From: Acinetobacter bouvetii DSM 14964 = CIP 107468 | GTDB taxonomy: Bacteria > Pseudomonadota > Gammaproteobacteria > Pseudomonadales > Moraxellaceae | Direction of reading: 5' to 3' | Assembly (NCBI RefSeq): GCF_000368865.1 | Contig: NZ_KB849730.1 | Span: 26,594-90,593 of the forward strand | DNA length: 64,000 nucleotides | Shown here: positions 54,853 to 64,000 of the stretch, piece by piece | Layout of the letters: each line of letters starts with the position of its first letter | How positions within the stretch are numbered: the stretch's first letter is position 1 | The notes under the pieces: generated by a model | The model's database searches: none | The model's input: the letters and a program-made list of their open reading frames with translations, nothing else | Told to the model about the DNA's origin: nothing | Made by a program: the position numbers and the translations under genes

Positions 54853-56700
54853 TTAGTCGTTAAATTTACGACGCGGACGGTCTGAGTTGAACTCACGCTT
54901 TGGACGGTCTTCGCCAAAAGTGCGTTTTGGACGGTCATCACCAAAAGAACGCTGCGGACGGTCACCGAAACCGCCTTCACGGCGCGGCGCTGGACGGTCG
55001 CCAAAATCACGTTTTGGACGGTCACCGAAAGAACCTTCACGGCGCGGTTTGTAATCTACGCTGTTGCCACGGTTGTCATCATTCGAGTTAAAACGAGGTT
55101 TATCGTTAAAACCGCCTTCACGGCGCGGACGGTCAGAGTTGAATTCACGCTTTGGACGGTCATCAAAAGAACGCTGCGGACGGTCACCGAAACCGCCTTC
55201 ACGGCGTGGACGGTCGCCAAAATCACGTTTTGGACGGTCATCAAAAGAACGCTGCGGACGATCACCGAAACCGCCTTCGCGGCGTGGACGATCTGAATTA
55301 AACTCACGGCGCGGACGGTCTTCACCACCAAATGATGGACGATCACCGCGAGGTTTGTCATCGTAGCTGCGACGTGGACGATCATCACCGCCTTCACGGC
55401 GTTTAAAGTTGCTTTCGCCTTCAAAACGACGACCGCCACCGAAACCGCCACGGCCGCCATCACGACCGCCACGGCCACGACCACCGCCATCACGGCCACG
55501 ACCGCCGCCATCACGGCCACCGCGTGCAGGAGGTGGAGATGGCTCAAGGCCTTCAATTTCAGATACTTCTAAACGTGCATCTAAATAGTCTTCTAAAGCA
55601 CGGATTTTACCGCGTTCACGGTAAGTCGCTAAAGTAATGGCTTTACCAGTACGGCCAGCACGGCCTGTACGGCCAATACGGTGTACATAGTCTTCGTTCT
55701 TCATTGGAAGACCGAAGTTGATGACGTGTGAAATTGTCGGTACGTCAAGGCCACGCGCTGCAACGTCTGTCGCAACAAGAATTTTTGCACGGCCTTCACG
55801 AATAGAACGCAAACGGCGGTTACGTACAGTTTGCGGCATTGCGCCATGAAGAGCTACAACTGAAAGACCTGCTTCTGCAAGCTCTTCAGCCAGCATATCT
55901 GTATCTTCTTGGGTTGAAGCGAAGACAACCGCCTGATCTAAATCTTCAGCACTTAACCAATGCGTCAGCAATTTTTTCTTATGTTCGAAACCATCAGTCC
56001 AATGCAAAGTTTGGGTGATGTCTGTATTTGTAGAATGGCCTGTTTCAATTGCAATACGCTGCGGATCATTCATCATGCGTTCAGCAAGATTGATGATGCG
56101 CGGTGCAAAAGTTGCAGAGAACATTAATGTTTGCTTACGGTTTGCAGCCAAATCGCTGATGGCTTCAAGGTCTTCAGAGAAGCCAAGATCAAGCATGCGG
56201 TCTGCTTCATCGACAATTAAAGCATCCACTTTATCAAGTTTGATTTGACGGCGGTTAACAAGATCCAATAAACGGCCTGGAGTTGCAACAACAACTTGCG
56301 CGCCTTTTAATTGCTGGATTTGCTTGCCGAAAGGCATGCCGCCCATGATTGCAGCAACACGCACGCCTTTCATGTGGCGTACAAATGCAATCGCGTCTTG
56401 ACATACTTGCTGTGCAAGTTCACGTGTTGGTGAAATAACCAAAATGTTTGGTTGAGTCACAGCCTTCATGCGTTCTTTGAAAGGCAGGAAGGTATCTTCG
56501 CCAGCTAAAGCATTTAAAGTTGGGAGTAAGAATGCAGCTGTTTTACCAGAACCTGTTTGGCTCGATACAAGAAGGTCTTTACCTTCCATTGCTGCAGGAA
56601 TTGATTGTTCCTGCACAGGAGTTGGTGTAGTAAAACCAAGAGTCTCAAGTGCTTGTTGCAGCGACTCGTCTAAAGAAAAATCAGCAAAAGTTTTGCTCAT
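54853..56700 (-). CDS. DEAD-box ATP-dependent RNA helicase with repetitive tail
   Basis: A 615-residue RNA helicase of the RhlE/DeaD type. The core (about 1-400) has a Q motif (TPTPVQEQ), SQTGSGKT, PTREL, DEAD, SAT and HRIGRTGRAG. From about residue 400 the protein is a low-complexity tail of Arg, Gly, Asp, Pro and Phe with repeats such as DRPRREGGFGDRPQRSF; such tails bind RNA and promote condensation. The ATG at 56700 is chosen over an in-frame GTG at 56712 that falls in the AGGGTG ribosome binding site. A long 5' leader suggests cold or RNA-structure control. Confidence 0.93.
   Translation of the reverse strand: MSKTFADFSLDESLQQALETLGFTTPTPVQEQSIPAAMEGKDLLVSSQTGSGKTAAFLLPTLNALAGEDTFLPFKERMKAVTQPNILVISPTRELAQQVCQDAIAFVRHMKGVRVAAIMGGMPFGKQIQQLKGAQVVVATPGRLLDLVNRRQIKLDKVDALIVDEADRMLDLGFSEDLEAISDLAANRKQTLMFSATFAPRIINLAERMMNDPQRIAIETGHSTNTDITQTLHWTDGFEHKKKLLTHWLSAEDLDQAVVFASTQEDTDMLAEELAEAGLSVVALHGAMPQTVRNRRLRSIREGRAKILVATDVAARGLDVPTISHVINFGLPMKNEDYVHRIGRTGRAGRTGKAITLATYRERGKIRALEDYLDARLEVSEIEGLEPSPPPARGGRDGGGRGRDGGGRGRGGRDGGRGGFGGGRRFEGESNFKRREGGDDRPRRSYDDKPRGDRPSFGGEDRPRREFNSDRPRREGGFGDRPQRSFDDRPKRDFGDRPRREGGFGDRPQRSFDDRPKREFNSDRPRREGGFNDKPRFNSNDDNRGNSVDYKPRREGSFGDRPKRDFGDRPAPRREGGFGDRPQRSFGDDRPKRTFGEDRPKREFNSDRPRRKFND
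54860..55330 (-). repeat. In-gene tandem repeats of the helicase tail
   Basis: Imperfect repeats encode units close to DRPRREGGFGDRPQRSF and DRPKRDFG, repeated about five times with exchanges (FDD/FGD/FNS). They are in frame and conserved in reading, so they are coding repeats. Copy number may vary between strains. Confidence 0.8.
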
Positions 56701-56975
56701 AGAGATATTCACCCTAATGTGGGTGCTCCATTAAATATATGGTCTGATGGACATCGGCAAAAAGCGGCACAGCAATAATCGCTGAAAATATAGAATCAGC
56801 GGCGATCCGAGAACGACGATGCGTATAACGCACATTTGATAACAGCCGCAACCTGAAGGAATCGCTTAAGCGATTGGGTGGGGCGCGAAATATTGTCCTC
56901 TCTTTGGACCGGACGCGCATACACAATATAGAAGAGAAATGTTCAGGTAATGAACGTAATTTAGTGCGTGGGCGG
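56701..56975 (-). promoter_or_regulatory. Long 5' leader of the RNA helicase
   Basis: About 270 nt lie between the predicted start of transcription and the helicase ATG. It contains the perfect palindrome AATCGCTTAAGCGATT at 56860-56875. I see no convincing leader peptide. Long leaders are usual for cold-shock-induced helicases, but this one was not folded. Confidence 0.55.
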
Positions 56976-57003
56976 AGTATAGCAGAATTTAAAATAATGT
57001 CAC
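56976..57003 (-). promoter_or_regulatory. Sigma-70 promoter of the RNA helicase gene
   Basis: On the minus strand GTGACA and TATACT are separated by 16 nt in an A/T-rich context. It overlaps the end of the 57010-57249 gene. Confidence 0.65.
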
Positions 57004-57009
57004 GAAGTT

Positions 57010-57249
57010 TTATTGTTTTTTCCTGTGACTTATTCTTTGGGCCCGTTTTGCAGGAGCAGATTCAGCTTTTAATTTTCCAAAAACAGCAAGTATCCCAAAT
57101 GGCAGGCCTACCATAAGCATCAAATGAATAACAATAATTTTAGCAGGATAATGATCTAAACTGCTAACCATCCATTGCTGAATGGGCTGATATAAATAAA
57201 CGGCATAGATCCCGCACCAAATCAGAAACCCGAGAAAAAATCTCCACAC
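57010..57249 (-). CDS. Small two-helix membrane protein, function unknown
   Basis: A 79-residue protein with hydrophobic helices at about residues 3-20 and 40-58 and a basic C-terminal tail (KRAQRISHRKKQ). The start is a GTG at 57249 and no good ribosome binding site is seen, so the start could differ. It ends just before the helicase promoter. I do not recognise the family. Confidence 0.55.
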   Translation of the reverse strand: MWRFFLGFLIWCGIYAVYLYQPIQQWMVSSLDHYPAKIIVIHLMLMVGLPFGILAVFGKLKAESAPAKRAQRISHRKKQ

Positions 57250-57520
57250 TTAGTCTGTGCTTGGCGCTTTATCCAGCATTTTAATCATGCCCTGTTTTTT
57301 TTTGAATTACCATCACACGGTGTGCATACATAGAAGAATTGTTCAGTCAATTATAAATATTTTCAATGCCATACATCTATTTTTAACGATGAATTGCCAA
57401 CGCATGCAATCAGCTCTATATCCAGTAAGAATCGTGATTATTTTATTCATCCGCTAATGAAGACATGCAAAGCGGTGTTAAGGGAGAATTCTTTCATTCA
57501 CATATCGGCATTTTCAACGC

Positions 57521-58051
57521 TCATCCCAGCTGCTGAACGATTTGACAAACGACAGCCTCGGAAGACTGATTGGTCAAAATTGTATAACAATTCAACTTAC
57601 GGTAAATTTCAAATCTTTTTCTGACTTTCAGCTCTTCTTTTTCAGCATCTGAATTTAAATACGGCCTTGCGAGCTGTCTTTCCACAATAATTTCTATGCA
57701 TTCATCCAAATTCAAAGAAGGCACCAGCAAAAAAGTGGATGGATTAACTTCAATATCTTGTTTTAGCTGCAAATAAGCAGAAATAATATTTTCAGGATAG
57801 GTCATAAAGCCTGAAGAACAGACTACTACCATCTGCGTATTTTCATCCATACCCTGCTTTAAATGCAGATACAATTCAACATTGCGCTTTGCATACGCAG
57901 CATAGCCATACAAATCAATATATTCAGCAATATCACCCGCATTTTCAATAAAACATTCATCCAGATCAATGCATGGAATATTCATTTTGATTGACAGCAA
58001 TTTGCCCGCAGTGGTTTTCCCTGCACCTCCCAAACCGATGAGATGAATCAT
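57521..58051 (-). CDS. Shikimate kinase-like P-loop protein
   Basis: A 176-residue protein with a P-loop GLGGAGKTT near the N terminus and a DLDECF acidic motif about 20 residues later, the arrangement of shikimate/gluconate-type small-molecule kinases. The rest is poorly matched to AroK, and no aromatic-pathway genes are near, so it is probably not the housekeeping shikimate kinase. The ATG at 58051 is chosen because the suhB terminator lies at 58101-58132, so longer starts are impossible or improbable. Substrate unknown. Confidence 0.7.
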   Translation of the reverse strand: MIHLIGLGGAGKTTAGKLLSIKMNIPCIDLDECFIENAGDIAEYIDLYGYAAYAKRNVELYLHLKQGMDENTQMVVVCSSGFMTYPENIISAYLQLKQDIEVNPSTFLLVPSLNLDECIEIIVERQLARPYLNSDAEKEELKVRKRFEIYRKLNCYTILTNQSSEAVVCQIVQQLG

Positions 58052-58100
58052 CAAATAGCACAACCTGTTTAAGTTCGCTCTGTTATTTTCAATATCGCAC

Positions 58101-58132
58101 AAAAAAGCCTTCATTTTCATGAAGGCTTTTAA
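58101..58132 (-). terminator. Terminator of suhB
   Basis: AAAAGCCTTCA and TGAAGGCTTTT pair across a short loop; the minus strand ends in six T. It lies 24 nt past the suhB stop. Confidence 0.88.
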
Positions 58133-58155
58133 AAATCAGTCTACGAAAGCATAAA

Positions 58156-58986
58156 TTACTTCGCAGCGTCGCCCCAGGCAGGAACAACCGCCTGCATCAA
58201 CGGTTTCAGCATTTTCATAGAACATGCGATCACCTGACCGTTGTCCATAGACTCAGAACCGCCGCGTGCATCAACAACAGTACCGCCCGCTTCTTTCACA
58301 ATCAGTTCGCCGGCTGCGATATCCCATGGCTTTAAACCCAGTTCAAAATATGCATCATAGCGGCCTGCCGCTACATAAGCCAAGTCCAGGGCTGCAGAGC
58401 CTGAACGGCGGAATTGCGCGCCCGCTTCAGTGACATTCAACAAGGAGTTAAAATGGTTTTTTGCGTAAGAGACAACTTCGCCATTGCGGACTTTACGGTA
58501 AGCATGGCCCACACCCATAAAGGTATTTTCTAGGCTGTCTTTGACATTCACACGAATACGGCGCTGATTCATCATTGCACCGCGGCCGCGGCTTGCAGAG
58601 AATAGTTCATCTTTTACAGGATCGTAAATCACGCCATGCTGCGTCACACCTTTGTGCTGCACTGCAAGGGAAATACAGAAATGAGGAACACCGTGAATAA
58701 AGTTTAATGTGCCATCAAGCGGATCGATAATCCAGCACCAGTCAGCATCGTGGCCATTGCCTTCTTGCAGGCCAAACTCTTCACCCAGGAAGCTGTGGTT
58801 TTTATAGCTTTTTTTCAGCGTTGCAATCGTTAATTCTTCTAAATAACGGTCTACACGTGTAACAGGGCCATCAATACCTTTTTCTTCAACTTGCAGATCG
58901 AGTTTATGACGATTTTGATGCGCTTTTAAAAGCTCTTGACCGACTAATTGAGCCGCACGCGCAGCCATCACCACCATAGGTTCCAT
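58156..58986 (-). CDS. suhB: Inositol-1-monophosphatase family protein
   Basis: A 276-residue Li-sensitive Mg2+-dependent phosphatase. Motifs GEEFG, DPLDGTLNF (metal and phosphate ligands) and WDIAAGELIVKEAGG are all present. In E. coli SuhB also joins the rRNA antitermination complex; whether this applies here is unknown. It is transcribed in the same direction as dxs, 115 nt downstream of the dxs stop, and is separated from it by a terminator. Confidence 0.94.
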   Translation of the reverse strand: MEPMVVMAARAAQLVGQELLKAHQNRHKLDLQVEEKGIDGPVTRVDRYLEELTIATLKKSYKNHSFLGEEFGLQEGNGHDADWCWIIDPLDGTLNFIHGVPHFCISLAVQHKGVTQHGVIYDPVKDELFSASRGRGAMMNQRRIRVNVKDSLENTFMGVGHAYRKVRNGEVVSYAKNHFNSLLNVTEAGAQFRRSGSAALDLAYVAAGRYDAYFELGLKPWDIAAGELIVKEAGGTVVDARGGSESMDNGQVIACSMKMLKPLMQAVVPAWGDAAK

Positions 58987-59030
58987 TGAACACCCACTAC
59001 AAATTTGAAGATATTGATAAAGAATAATGC

Positions 59031-59070
59031 ATAAAAGCCCGGATATTTTAGCAAATATCCGGGCTTTTAG
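59031..59070 (-). terminator. Terminator of dxs
   Basis: A 15-bp stem AAAAGCCCGGATATT/AATATCCGGGCTTTT with a short loop lies 33 nt past the dxs stop. The minus strand ends in TTTTA. Confidence 0.93.
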
Positions 59071-59101
59071 GGGAAAAATGTTTCTAAAATTTTTAAACGG
59101 C

Positions 59102-61009
59102 TTATGGCGCGATGTTTATAACTTTCAGCCACGCATGTTTAATTGAGTTTTCAATACCTTGCGCATCCAAGCCTGCCTGCTGCAGCATTTGGCTGTGTGT
59201 TGCCTGGTGCAGGAACTCATCCTCCAGCCCCAAGTTGCAGATGGGTTTGACAATGTGCGCCTTAGCCAAGTATTCATTCACCGCACTGCCCGCACCGCCC
59301 ATGACAGCATGCTCTTCCACCGTCACAAACAATGCCGTATCGTCCGCAACCGCATCAATCAGCTGTTCATCCAGAGGTTTGACATAACGCATATTCACCA
59401 CACGCACAGCCACATCATGCTGTTTTGCAAATGACTGCGCCGCCTGCAATGCGGCCTGCACCCGGCTGCCAAAAGCTAAAACAGAAATGCAGTCGCCGTA
59501 TTGCTCATTATAAACCGCCAGAATTTCCGCCTTGCCAATCTCCATCGCAGTCAGCTTATTCTGCATTTCTACGCCTAGGCCATTGCCGCGCGGATAGCGC
59601 ACCGCTGCTGGGCCATTGTATAAATAAGCGGTATGCAGCATTTGACGGCATTCATTTTCATCTTTTGGCGCCATAATCACGATATTCGGAATCGTGCGCA
59701 TATAGGCATAATCATAAGCGCCCGCATGCGTTGGCCCGTCTTCACCCACTAAACCTGCACGGTCAATGCCAAAGGTCACATCTAAATTCTGCAAAGCCAC
59801 ATCATGCACCAGCTGGTCATAGCCGCGCTGCAGGAAAGTCGAATAAATGGCAACCACAGGCTTTAGGCCTTCACACGCCATGCCGGCGGCCAACGTCACT
59901 GCATGCTGTTCTGCAATCGCCACATCAAAATAACGTTCAGGATACTGCTGCGCAAACTTCACCATGCCAGAGCCTTCACACATGGCTGGCGTAATGGCAA
60001 TCAGGCGCTCATCCTGCGCGGCCTCATCACACAGCCATTGTCCAAACACATCTGAATATTTGGGTGCCGTATTGGCCACTGCAGGCGCATTCAGTTTAGA
60101 GATCGCATGATATTTTATTTGATCGGCTTCGGCAGGCACAAAGCCTTTGCCTTTTTTGGTATAAATATGAATTAAACGCGGGCCAGAACGCTTTTTCAGC
60201 GCATCAAACACTTGCGCCAGCTGATTCACATCATGGCCGTCAAATGGGCCGAAATAGTCAAAACCCACCGCTTTAAATAAATTGTCCGCGGCATCCGTCG
60301 CTGCGCTGTGCAGGCGCGAGTTATAGGCCCATTCAGGATAAGGCTGCACAAAAGCGTCGCCGTCTTCTGAAATATTGACCGATTCGCCGCGCTCCCAGAG
60401 CGCAGCCAAATGCTTGGCAAAACCGCCCGTGCTGCATGAGATTGACATATCATTGTCATTCAGCACCACCATCAGGTCAGCATTGTGCGCAACCGCATCA
60501 TTCATCGCTTCAAAAGCCATGCCTGCAGTCATCGCGCCATCACCGACAATCGCCACGACATCGCACGGATCTTTCTGGTAGCGCCGGGCCAGCGACATGC
60601 CCAATCCAGCTGAAATTGCCGTCGATGAATGGCCGACGCCAAAGGTGTCAAATTCTGATTCTTCCCGCGCCGGGAAAGCCGCCAAGCCGTCTTTAGAGCG
60701 GATGGTGACCAGCTGCTCACGGCGGCCTGTCAAAGCCTTATGCGGATAGGCTTGATGCCCCACATCCCAAATCAGGCGGTCATTCGGCGTATTAAAACAA
60801 TAGTGCAGCGCAACAGTCAGCTCAATTACGCCAAGGTTTGCGCCAAAGTGTCCGCCGCTTTGCCCCGCTGCATACAAAATGAATTGACGCAGTTCGTCCG
60901 CCACCTGCTCAAGCTGGCTGCGCTCAAGCAAACGGAGCTGCTGCGGATGATCGATCGTATCCAGCAGCGGTGTATTGGGACGTTGAGACGGTATTTCTGT
61001 ATACAGCAT
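59102..61009 (-). CDS. dxs: 1-deoxy-D-xylulose-5-phosphate synthase
   Basis: A 635-residue thiamine-diphosphate enzyme that joins pyruvate and glyceraldehyde 3-phosphate as the first step of the MEP isoprenoid pathway, also feeding thiamine and pyridoxal. The [19 protein letters not shown] motif and the transketolase-type [13 protein letters not shown] are visible. The start MLYTEIPSQ at 61009 fits the family length; an in-frame TTG at 61039 lies earlier. The ribosome binding site is weak. Confidence 0.96.
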   Translation of the reverse strand: MLYTEIPSQRPNTPLLDTIDHPQQLRLLERSQLEQVADELRQFILYAAGQSGGHFGANLGVIELTVALHYCFNTPNDRLIWDVGHQAYPHKALTGRREQLVTIRSKDGLAAFPAREESEFDTFGVGHSSTAISAGLGMSLARRYQKDPCDVVAIVGDGAMTAGMAFEAMNDAVAHNADLMVVLNDNDMSISCSTGGFAKHLAALWERGESVNISEDGDAFVQPYPEWAYNSRLHSAATDAADNLFKAVGFDYFGPFDGHDVNQLAQVFDALKKRSGPRLIHIYTKKGKGFVPAEADQIKYHAISKLNAPAVANTAPKYSDVFGQWLCDEAAQDERLIAITPAMCEGSGMVKFAQQYPERYFDVAIAEQHAVTLAAGMACEGLKPVVAIYSTFLQRGYDQLVHDVALQNLDVTFGIDRAGLVGEDGPTHAGAYDYAYMRTIPNIVIMAPKDENECRQMLHTAYLYNGPAAVRYPRGNGLGVEMQNKLTAMEIGKAEILAVYNEQYGDCISVLAFGSRVQAALQAAQSFAKQHDVAVRVVNMRYVKPLDEQLIDAVADDTALFVTVEEHAVMGGAGSAVNEYLAKAHIVKPICNLGLEDEFLHQATHSQMLQQAGLDAQGIENSIKHAWLKVINIAP

Positions 61010-61277
61010 AATATGGCAAAGCCTTCTAAAGCCTGGCAAATTCTAAGCTAGGTCAAATGGATATCCGATCATATCGTCGGATTGTATCACCTGCAATCAG
61101 CCATATTTCTAGCGTTGCAATTTTGAACAGCACTCAAAAATCGGGTGTTTGTAGAATGGTGGAGATTATCCTGAATAATCTTACTATTTATCAACTATTA
61201 TCGTTCGCTTTATACAAAAAAGAAAATCTTCTGCATAAATTCATAGTAGCAATTCTACCAATGTCCAAGCATTACGC

Positions 61278-61283
61278 TATACT
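61278..61283 (+). promoter_or_regulatory. Possible -10 element of ribA
   Basis: TATACT lies 36 nt before the GTG start. The -35 region (CTACCA) is poor. A start of transcription near 61290 would leave about 29 nt before the start codon. Confidence 0.4.
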
Positions 61284-61318
61284 TTAGCCACTTTATGAAC
61301 GAAAAAACGGGTTTGACT

Positions 61319-61921
61319 GTGCCTATAGAATTTGTCGCAACATCGAGATTACCTACTGCATTTGGTGAATTTAAAATTACGGTATTTCAAGATCCTCAAA
61401 CCGGCGAAGAACATGTGGCACTCTCTAAAGGGCTGGAAACCGCGCCGCAAGGGCCAGTTCTTGTGCGCATTCATTCAGAATGCTTAACCGGTGACGCCTT
61501 TGCCTCGTTAAAATGCGACTGCGGTCCGCAATTGCAGGCCACACAGAAACTGATTAATGAAGCCGGCCAAGGGGTAATTTTATACTTGCGCCAGGAAGGC
61601 CGCGGCATTGGCTTAACCAATAAAATCCGCGCCTATGCGCTGCAGGATCAAGGCCACGACACCGTAGACGCCAACCTCATGCTGAACCTGCCGGCAGATG
61701 CGCGCCGCTACGATATGTGCACGATCATGCTGGATCATTTGCAGGTGAAAGAAGTGCTGCTGATCACCAATAACCCGCTGAAAATTAAGGCGCTGACTGA
61801 TCTGGGCATCAATGTCGTTGACCGTGTGCCGCTGACCGTCGGCCTAAACCCTTTCAATGAGCAATATTTGAAAACCAAACATGAGCGCATGTCGCATATG
61901 TACGATAAGGATGATTTTTAA
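61319..61921 (+). CDS. ribA: GTP cyclohydrolase II
   Basis: A 200-residue zinc enzyme that opens the GTP ring in riboflavin synthesis. The zinc ligands lie in HSECLTGD and CDCG, and RQEGRGIGL is the catalytic loop. I chose the GTG at 61319 (ACGGG 7 nt upstream), which gives the normal family start VPIEFVATS and length; an ATG at 61295 adds eight residues with no ribosome binding site. Confidence 0.93.
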   Translation: MPIEFVATSRLPTAFGEFKITVFQDPQTGEEHVALSKGLETAPQGPVLVRIHSECLTGDAFASLKCDCGPQLQATQKLINEAGQGVILYLRQEGRGIGLTNKIRAYALQDQGHDTVDANLMLNLPADARRYDMCTIMLDHLQVKEVLLITNNPLKIKALTDLGINVVDRVPLTVGLNPFNEQYLKTKHERMSHMYDKDDF

Positions 61922-61960
61922 AAGCCCTCTAAATTCTCCATAAATTAATCCCTCCAAATC

Positions 61961-62005
61961 TCCCTTTTGCAAAGGGAGGCTTTCCCCTCTTTGCTAAAGA
62001 GGGGT
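61961..62005. repeat. Two adjacent intergenic palindromes
   Basis: The first pairs CTCCCTTT with AAAGGGAG around a TGC-type centre, the second pairs CCCCTCTTT with AAAGAGGGG. They are close relatives of the palindrome at 51160-51180 and lie between convergent ribA and hemN. They may act as a joint terminator or belong to a repeat family. Confidence 0.75.
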
Positions 62006-62015
62006 TAGGGGAGAT

Positions 62016-63386
62016 TCAAATCGTCATCGAAAAAATCCGGTTCCCCGGCACTTTGCGCTTTAAATGCAAATCAAAGGCCATGCAGACATTGCGCACAAAA
62101 GGCTTGCCCTGCTCGGTCACCTGAATGCAGTCTTCTGTCATTTCCAGCAAGCCATCCTGCTGCATTTCTGCCAGCTGTGCCAAGACTTGAGGCAATTCAG
62201 CAAAATATTGTGCTGGGGCACTCCAAGACGTGTTAAAGCTACACATCAAATTTAAAATATGCTGGCGGATGATCAAATCTTCCTGCGACAGCACATGCCC
62301 GCGATAAACCGGGATTTCATCCTGTTCCAGGCGCGCATAATAATCTTCCAGTTTCTTTTCATTTTGCGCAAAACTGTACCAGCTGTCGCTGATGGAAGAC
62401 ATGCCAAGCCCAATCATCACTTGAGTTTTAGAGGCGGTATAGCCCATAAAATTGCGGTGCAGGCTGCCCTCTGCAAACGCTTTCGCCATTTCATCGGATG
62501 GCAGCGCAAAATGATCCATGCCGATTTCATGGTAGCCCTGCGCCAGCAATTGCTTTTTGCCTTCCTCATAGCATTGACGCTTCATGTCATCTTTCGGCAC
62601 ATCGGCATCTTTAAAGCCGCGCTGGCCATTGCCTTTAATCCAGGGCACATGCGCATAGCTGTAGAACGCCAGGCGGTCCGGCATCAAGCGTCGGGTCTGA
62701 TGAATGGTCTGCAGCACATCTTCCAAGTTTTGGAACGGCAGGCCAAAGACCAAATCATGTGAAATGGAGGTATAGCCGATCTCACGCGCCCACTGCGTCA
62801 CGCGTTCTACATTTTCATAGGGCTGAATGCGGTGAATGGCTTTTTGCACAGTTTCATTGTAGTCCTGCACGCCATAACTGACCCGGCGGAAGCCTAAGTC
62901 ATACAGCGCCTGCAAATGCTCCCGTGTGGTGTTGTTCGGATGCCCCTCAAAACTGAACTCATATTCTTTGGCGATTTCCGCTTTGGACAAAATGCCGTCA
63001 ATCAGCTGCGTTAAATGCGCTGGCGAGAAAAAAGTGGGCGTGCCGCCGCCCAAATGAATTTCTTTAATCACAGGCGTATCCTGCAGGAGCCGGCAATACA
63101 AGTCCCATTCTTTCAGCACGGCCTGAATATAAGGCTGCTCCATCTCATGCTTTTTAGTGACTTTTTTATGGCAGCCGCAAAAGGTGCACAGGCTTTCGCA
63201 AAACGGCAAATGGATATACAGGCTGATGCCTTCAGAGCAGTTGGATTCGTCAAAGGAGCGCTTCAGGGTCTGTTTCCAAAGCGCCAATGAAAAGGACTGC
63301 TCATCCCAATACGGCACAGTCGGATAACTGGTATAGCGCGGCCCCGGCACATTGTACTTTTGAATCAGTGATTTTAACTGCTGCAT
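62016..63386 (-). CDS. hemN: Oxygen-independent coproporphyrinogen III oxidase
   Basis: A 456-residue radical SAM enzyme that decarboxylates coproporphyrinogen III to protoporphyrinogen IX without oxygen. The cluster motif is C63, C67, C70 with C72 following, as in true HemN. Other signs are GGGTPTFFSPAHL and the C-terminal HemN domain. The ATG at 63386 has GGGG 8 nt upstream; an in-frame TTG at 63407 is a weaker option. It is divergent from the oxygen-dependent hemF across about 220 nt. Confidence 0.95.
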   Translation of the reverse strand: MQQLKSLIQKYNVPGPRYTSYPTVPYWDEQSFSLALWKQTLKRSFDESNCSEGISLYIHLPFCESLCTFCGCHKKVTKKHEMEQPYIQAVLKEWDLYCRLLQDTPVIKEIHLGGGTPTFFSPAHLTQLIDGILSKAEIAKEYEFSFEGHPNNTTREHLQALYDLGFRRVSYGVQDYNETVQKAIHRIQPYENVERVTQWAREIGYTSISHDLVFGLPFQNLEDVLQTIHQTRRLMPDRLAFYSYAHVPWIKGNGQRGFKDADVPKDDMKRQCYEEGKKQLLAQGYHEIGMDHFALPSDEMAKAFAEGSLHRNFMGYTASKTQVMIGLGMSSISDSWYSFAQNEKKLEDYYARLEQDEIPVYRGHVLSQEDLIIRQHILNLMCSFNTSWSAPAQYFAELPQVLAQLAEMQQDGLLEMTEDCIQVTEQGKPFVRNVCMAFDLHLKRKVPGNRIFSMTI

Positions 63387-63574
63387 GCGCGCCGCCCCAT
63401 CGCTCAAAATAAATCTTTCTCACCCTATTTTGCGGAGCTTCATTTTTGAATTCAACCTAGCCTTTTAGTCGGATTAAAGCGCCCTCATCTGTATTCCTAA
63501 CCCGCGAATCGCCAAATATTCAAGCATGCGCATCAGTAAAAATTCCTTAAGTTTTTGCTGAATCTATGCTTTGA

Positions 63575-64000
<426 letters not shown>

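Noticed and set aside
55056..55556. 166-codon minus-strand frame inside the helicase tail
   Set aside because: It is an alternate phase of the tandem repeats (Val/Ala-rich), and the helicase frame explains the sequence fully.
56714..56926. 70-codon frame in the helicase leader as a leader peptide
   Set aside because: It has no ribosome binding site before its Met codons and an Arg-rich, random-looking sequence.
61057..61287. 76-codon plus-strand frame between dxs and ribA
   Set aside because: It overlaps the likely ribA promoter and lacks a ribosome binding site.

Overview
The window is chromosomal DNA of a gammaproteobacterium, almost certainly an Acinetobacter (Moraxellaceae). The evidence is the AlmA-type long-chain alkane monooxygenase, the close similarity of many proteins (for example ribosomal L3, S8 and RibA) to the Acinetobacter versions I know, and the gene sets around rnr, prlC, plsB and mlaFEDCB. 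Base composition looks mid-range by eye, richer in G+C than A. baumannii; I did not compute it. The species is not determined.

Layout. 1-1530: a minus-strand tRNA cluster (tRNA-Ser-GCU and three near-identical tRNA-Arg-ACG genes) with a RibD-C/DHFR-like reductase gene lodged between two tRNA-Arg copies. 1.7-7.4 kb: rnr, prlC, yheV and a small membrane-anchored protein. 7.7-12.2 kb: a TRAP-type large permease, a rhombosortase, a lipoprotein (possibly the TRAP-associated TatT type) and an unlisted 33-residue membrane peptide. 12.4-16.7 kb: ygfX-sdhE, an acyl-CoA dehydrogenase, an alpha/beta-hydrolase gene broken by a deletion, and almA. 16.9-30.5 kb: the complete S10-spc-alpha ribosomal protein locus, rpsJ to rplQ on the minus strand, including secY, rpoA and the short rpmJ and rpmD genes. 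A clear sigma-70 promoter and a leader of about 170 nt lie in front, and large hairpins sit at both historic operon boundaries.

30.7-41.5 kb: a class I glutamine amidotransferase, a cystathionine beta-lyase-like enzyme, a HerA-like ATPase, hmp with two tandem NsrR-type operators followed by nsrR, the GTPase yihA, a PF10118-type metal-dependent hydrolase, a VOC protein, a dicarboxylate/amino acid symporter, a tiny exported Cys/His peptide and tesB. 41.8-51.2 kb: plsB, an AT-rich patch with two unidentified small genes, an SDR/epimerase, recG, comF, a Nudix-LOG pair and corA. 51.2-54.5 kb: the mlaFEDCB phospholipid-transport operon. 54.6-64.0 kb: a possible 38-residue membrane peptide, a DEAD-box RNA helicase with a repetitive Arg/Gly/Asp tail and a long 5' leader, a shikimate-kinase-like P-loop protein, suhB, dxs, ribA, hemN and, divergently, the first 130 codons of hemF.

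Most of the window is conserved core genome. I see no CRISPR array, prophage, insertion sequence, toxin-antitoxin pair or defence island. The most interesting items are small or regulatory: the double NsrR operator, the palindrome in front of almA, the hairpins in the ribosomal locus, the orphan rhombosortase, three tiny genes, and the tRNA-Arg duplication enclosing a cargo gene. I did not find a clearly undescribed multi-gene system.
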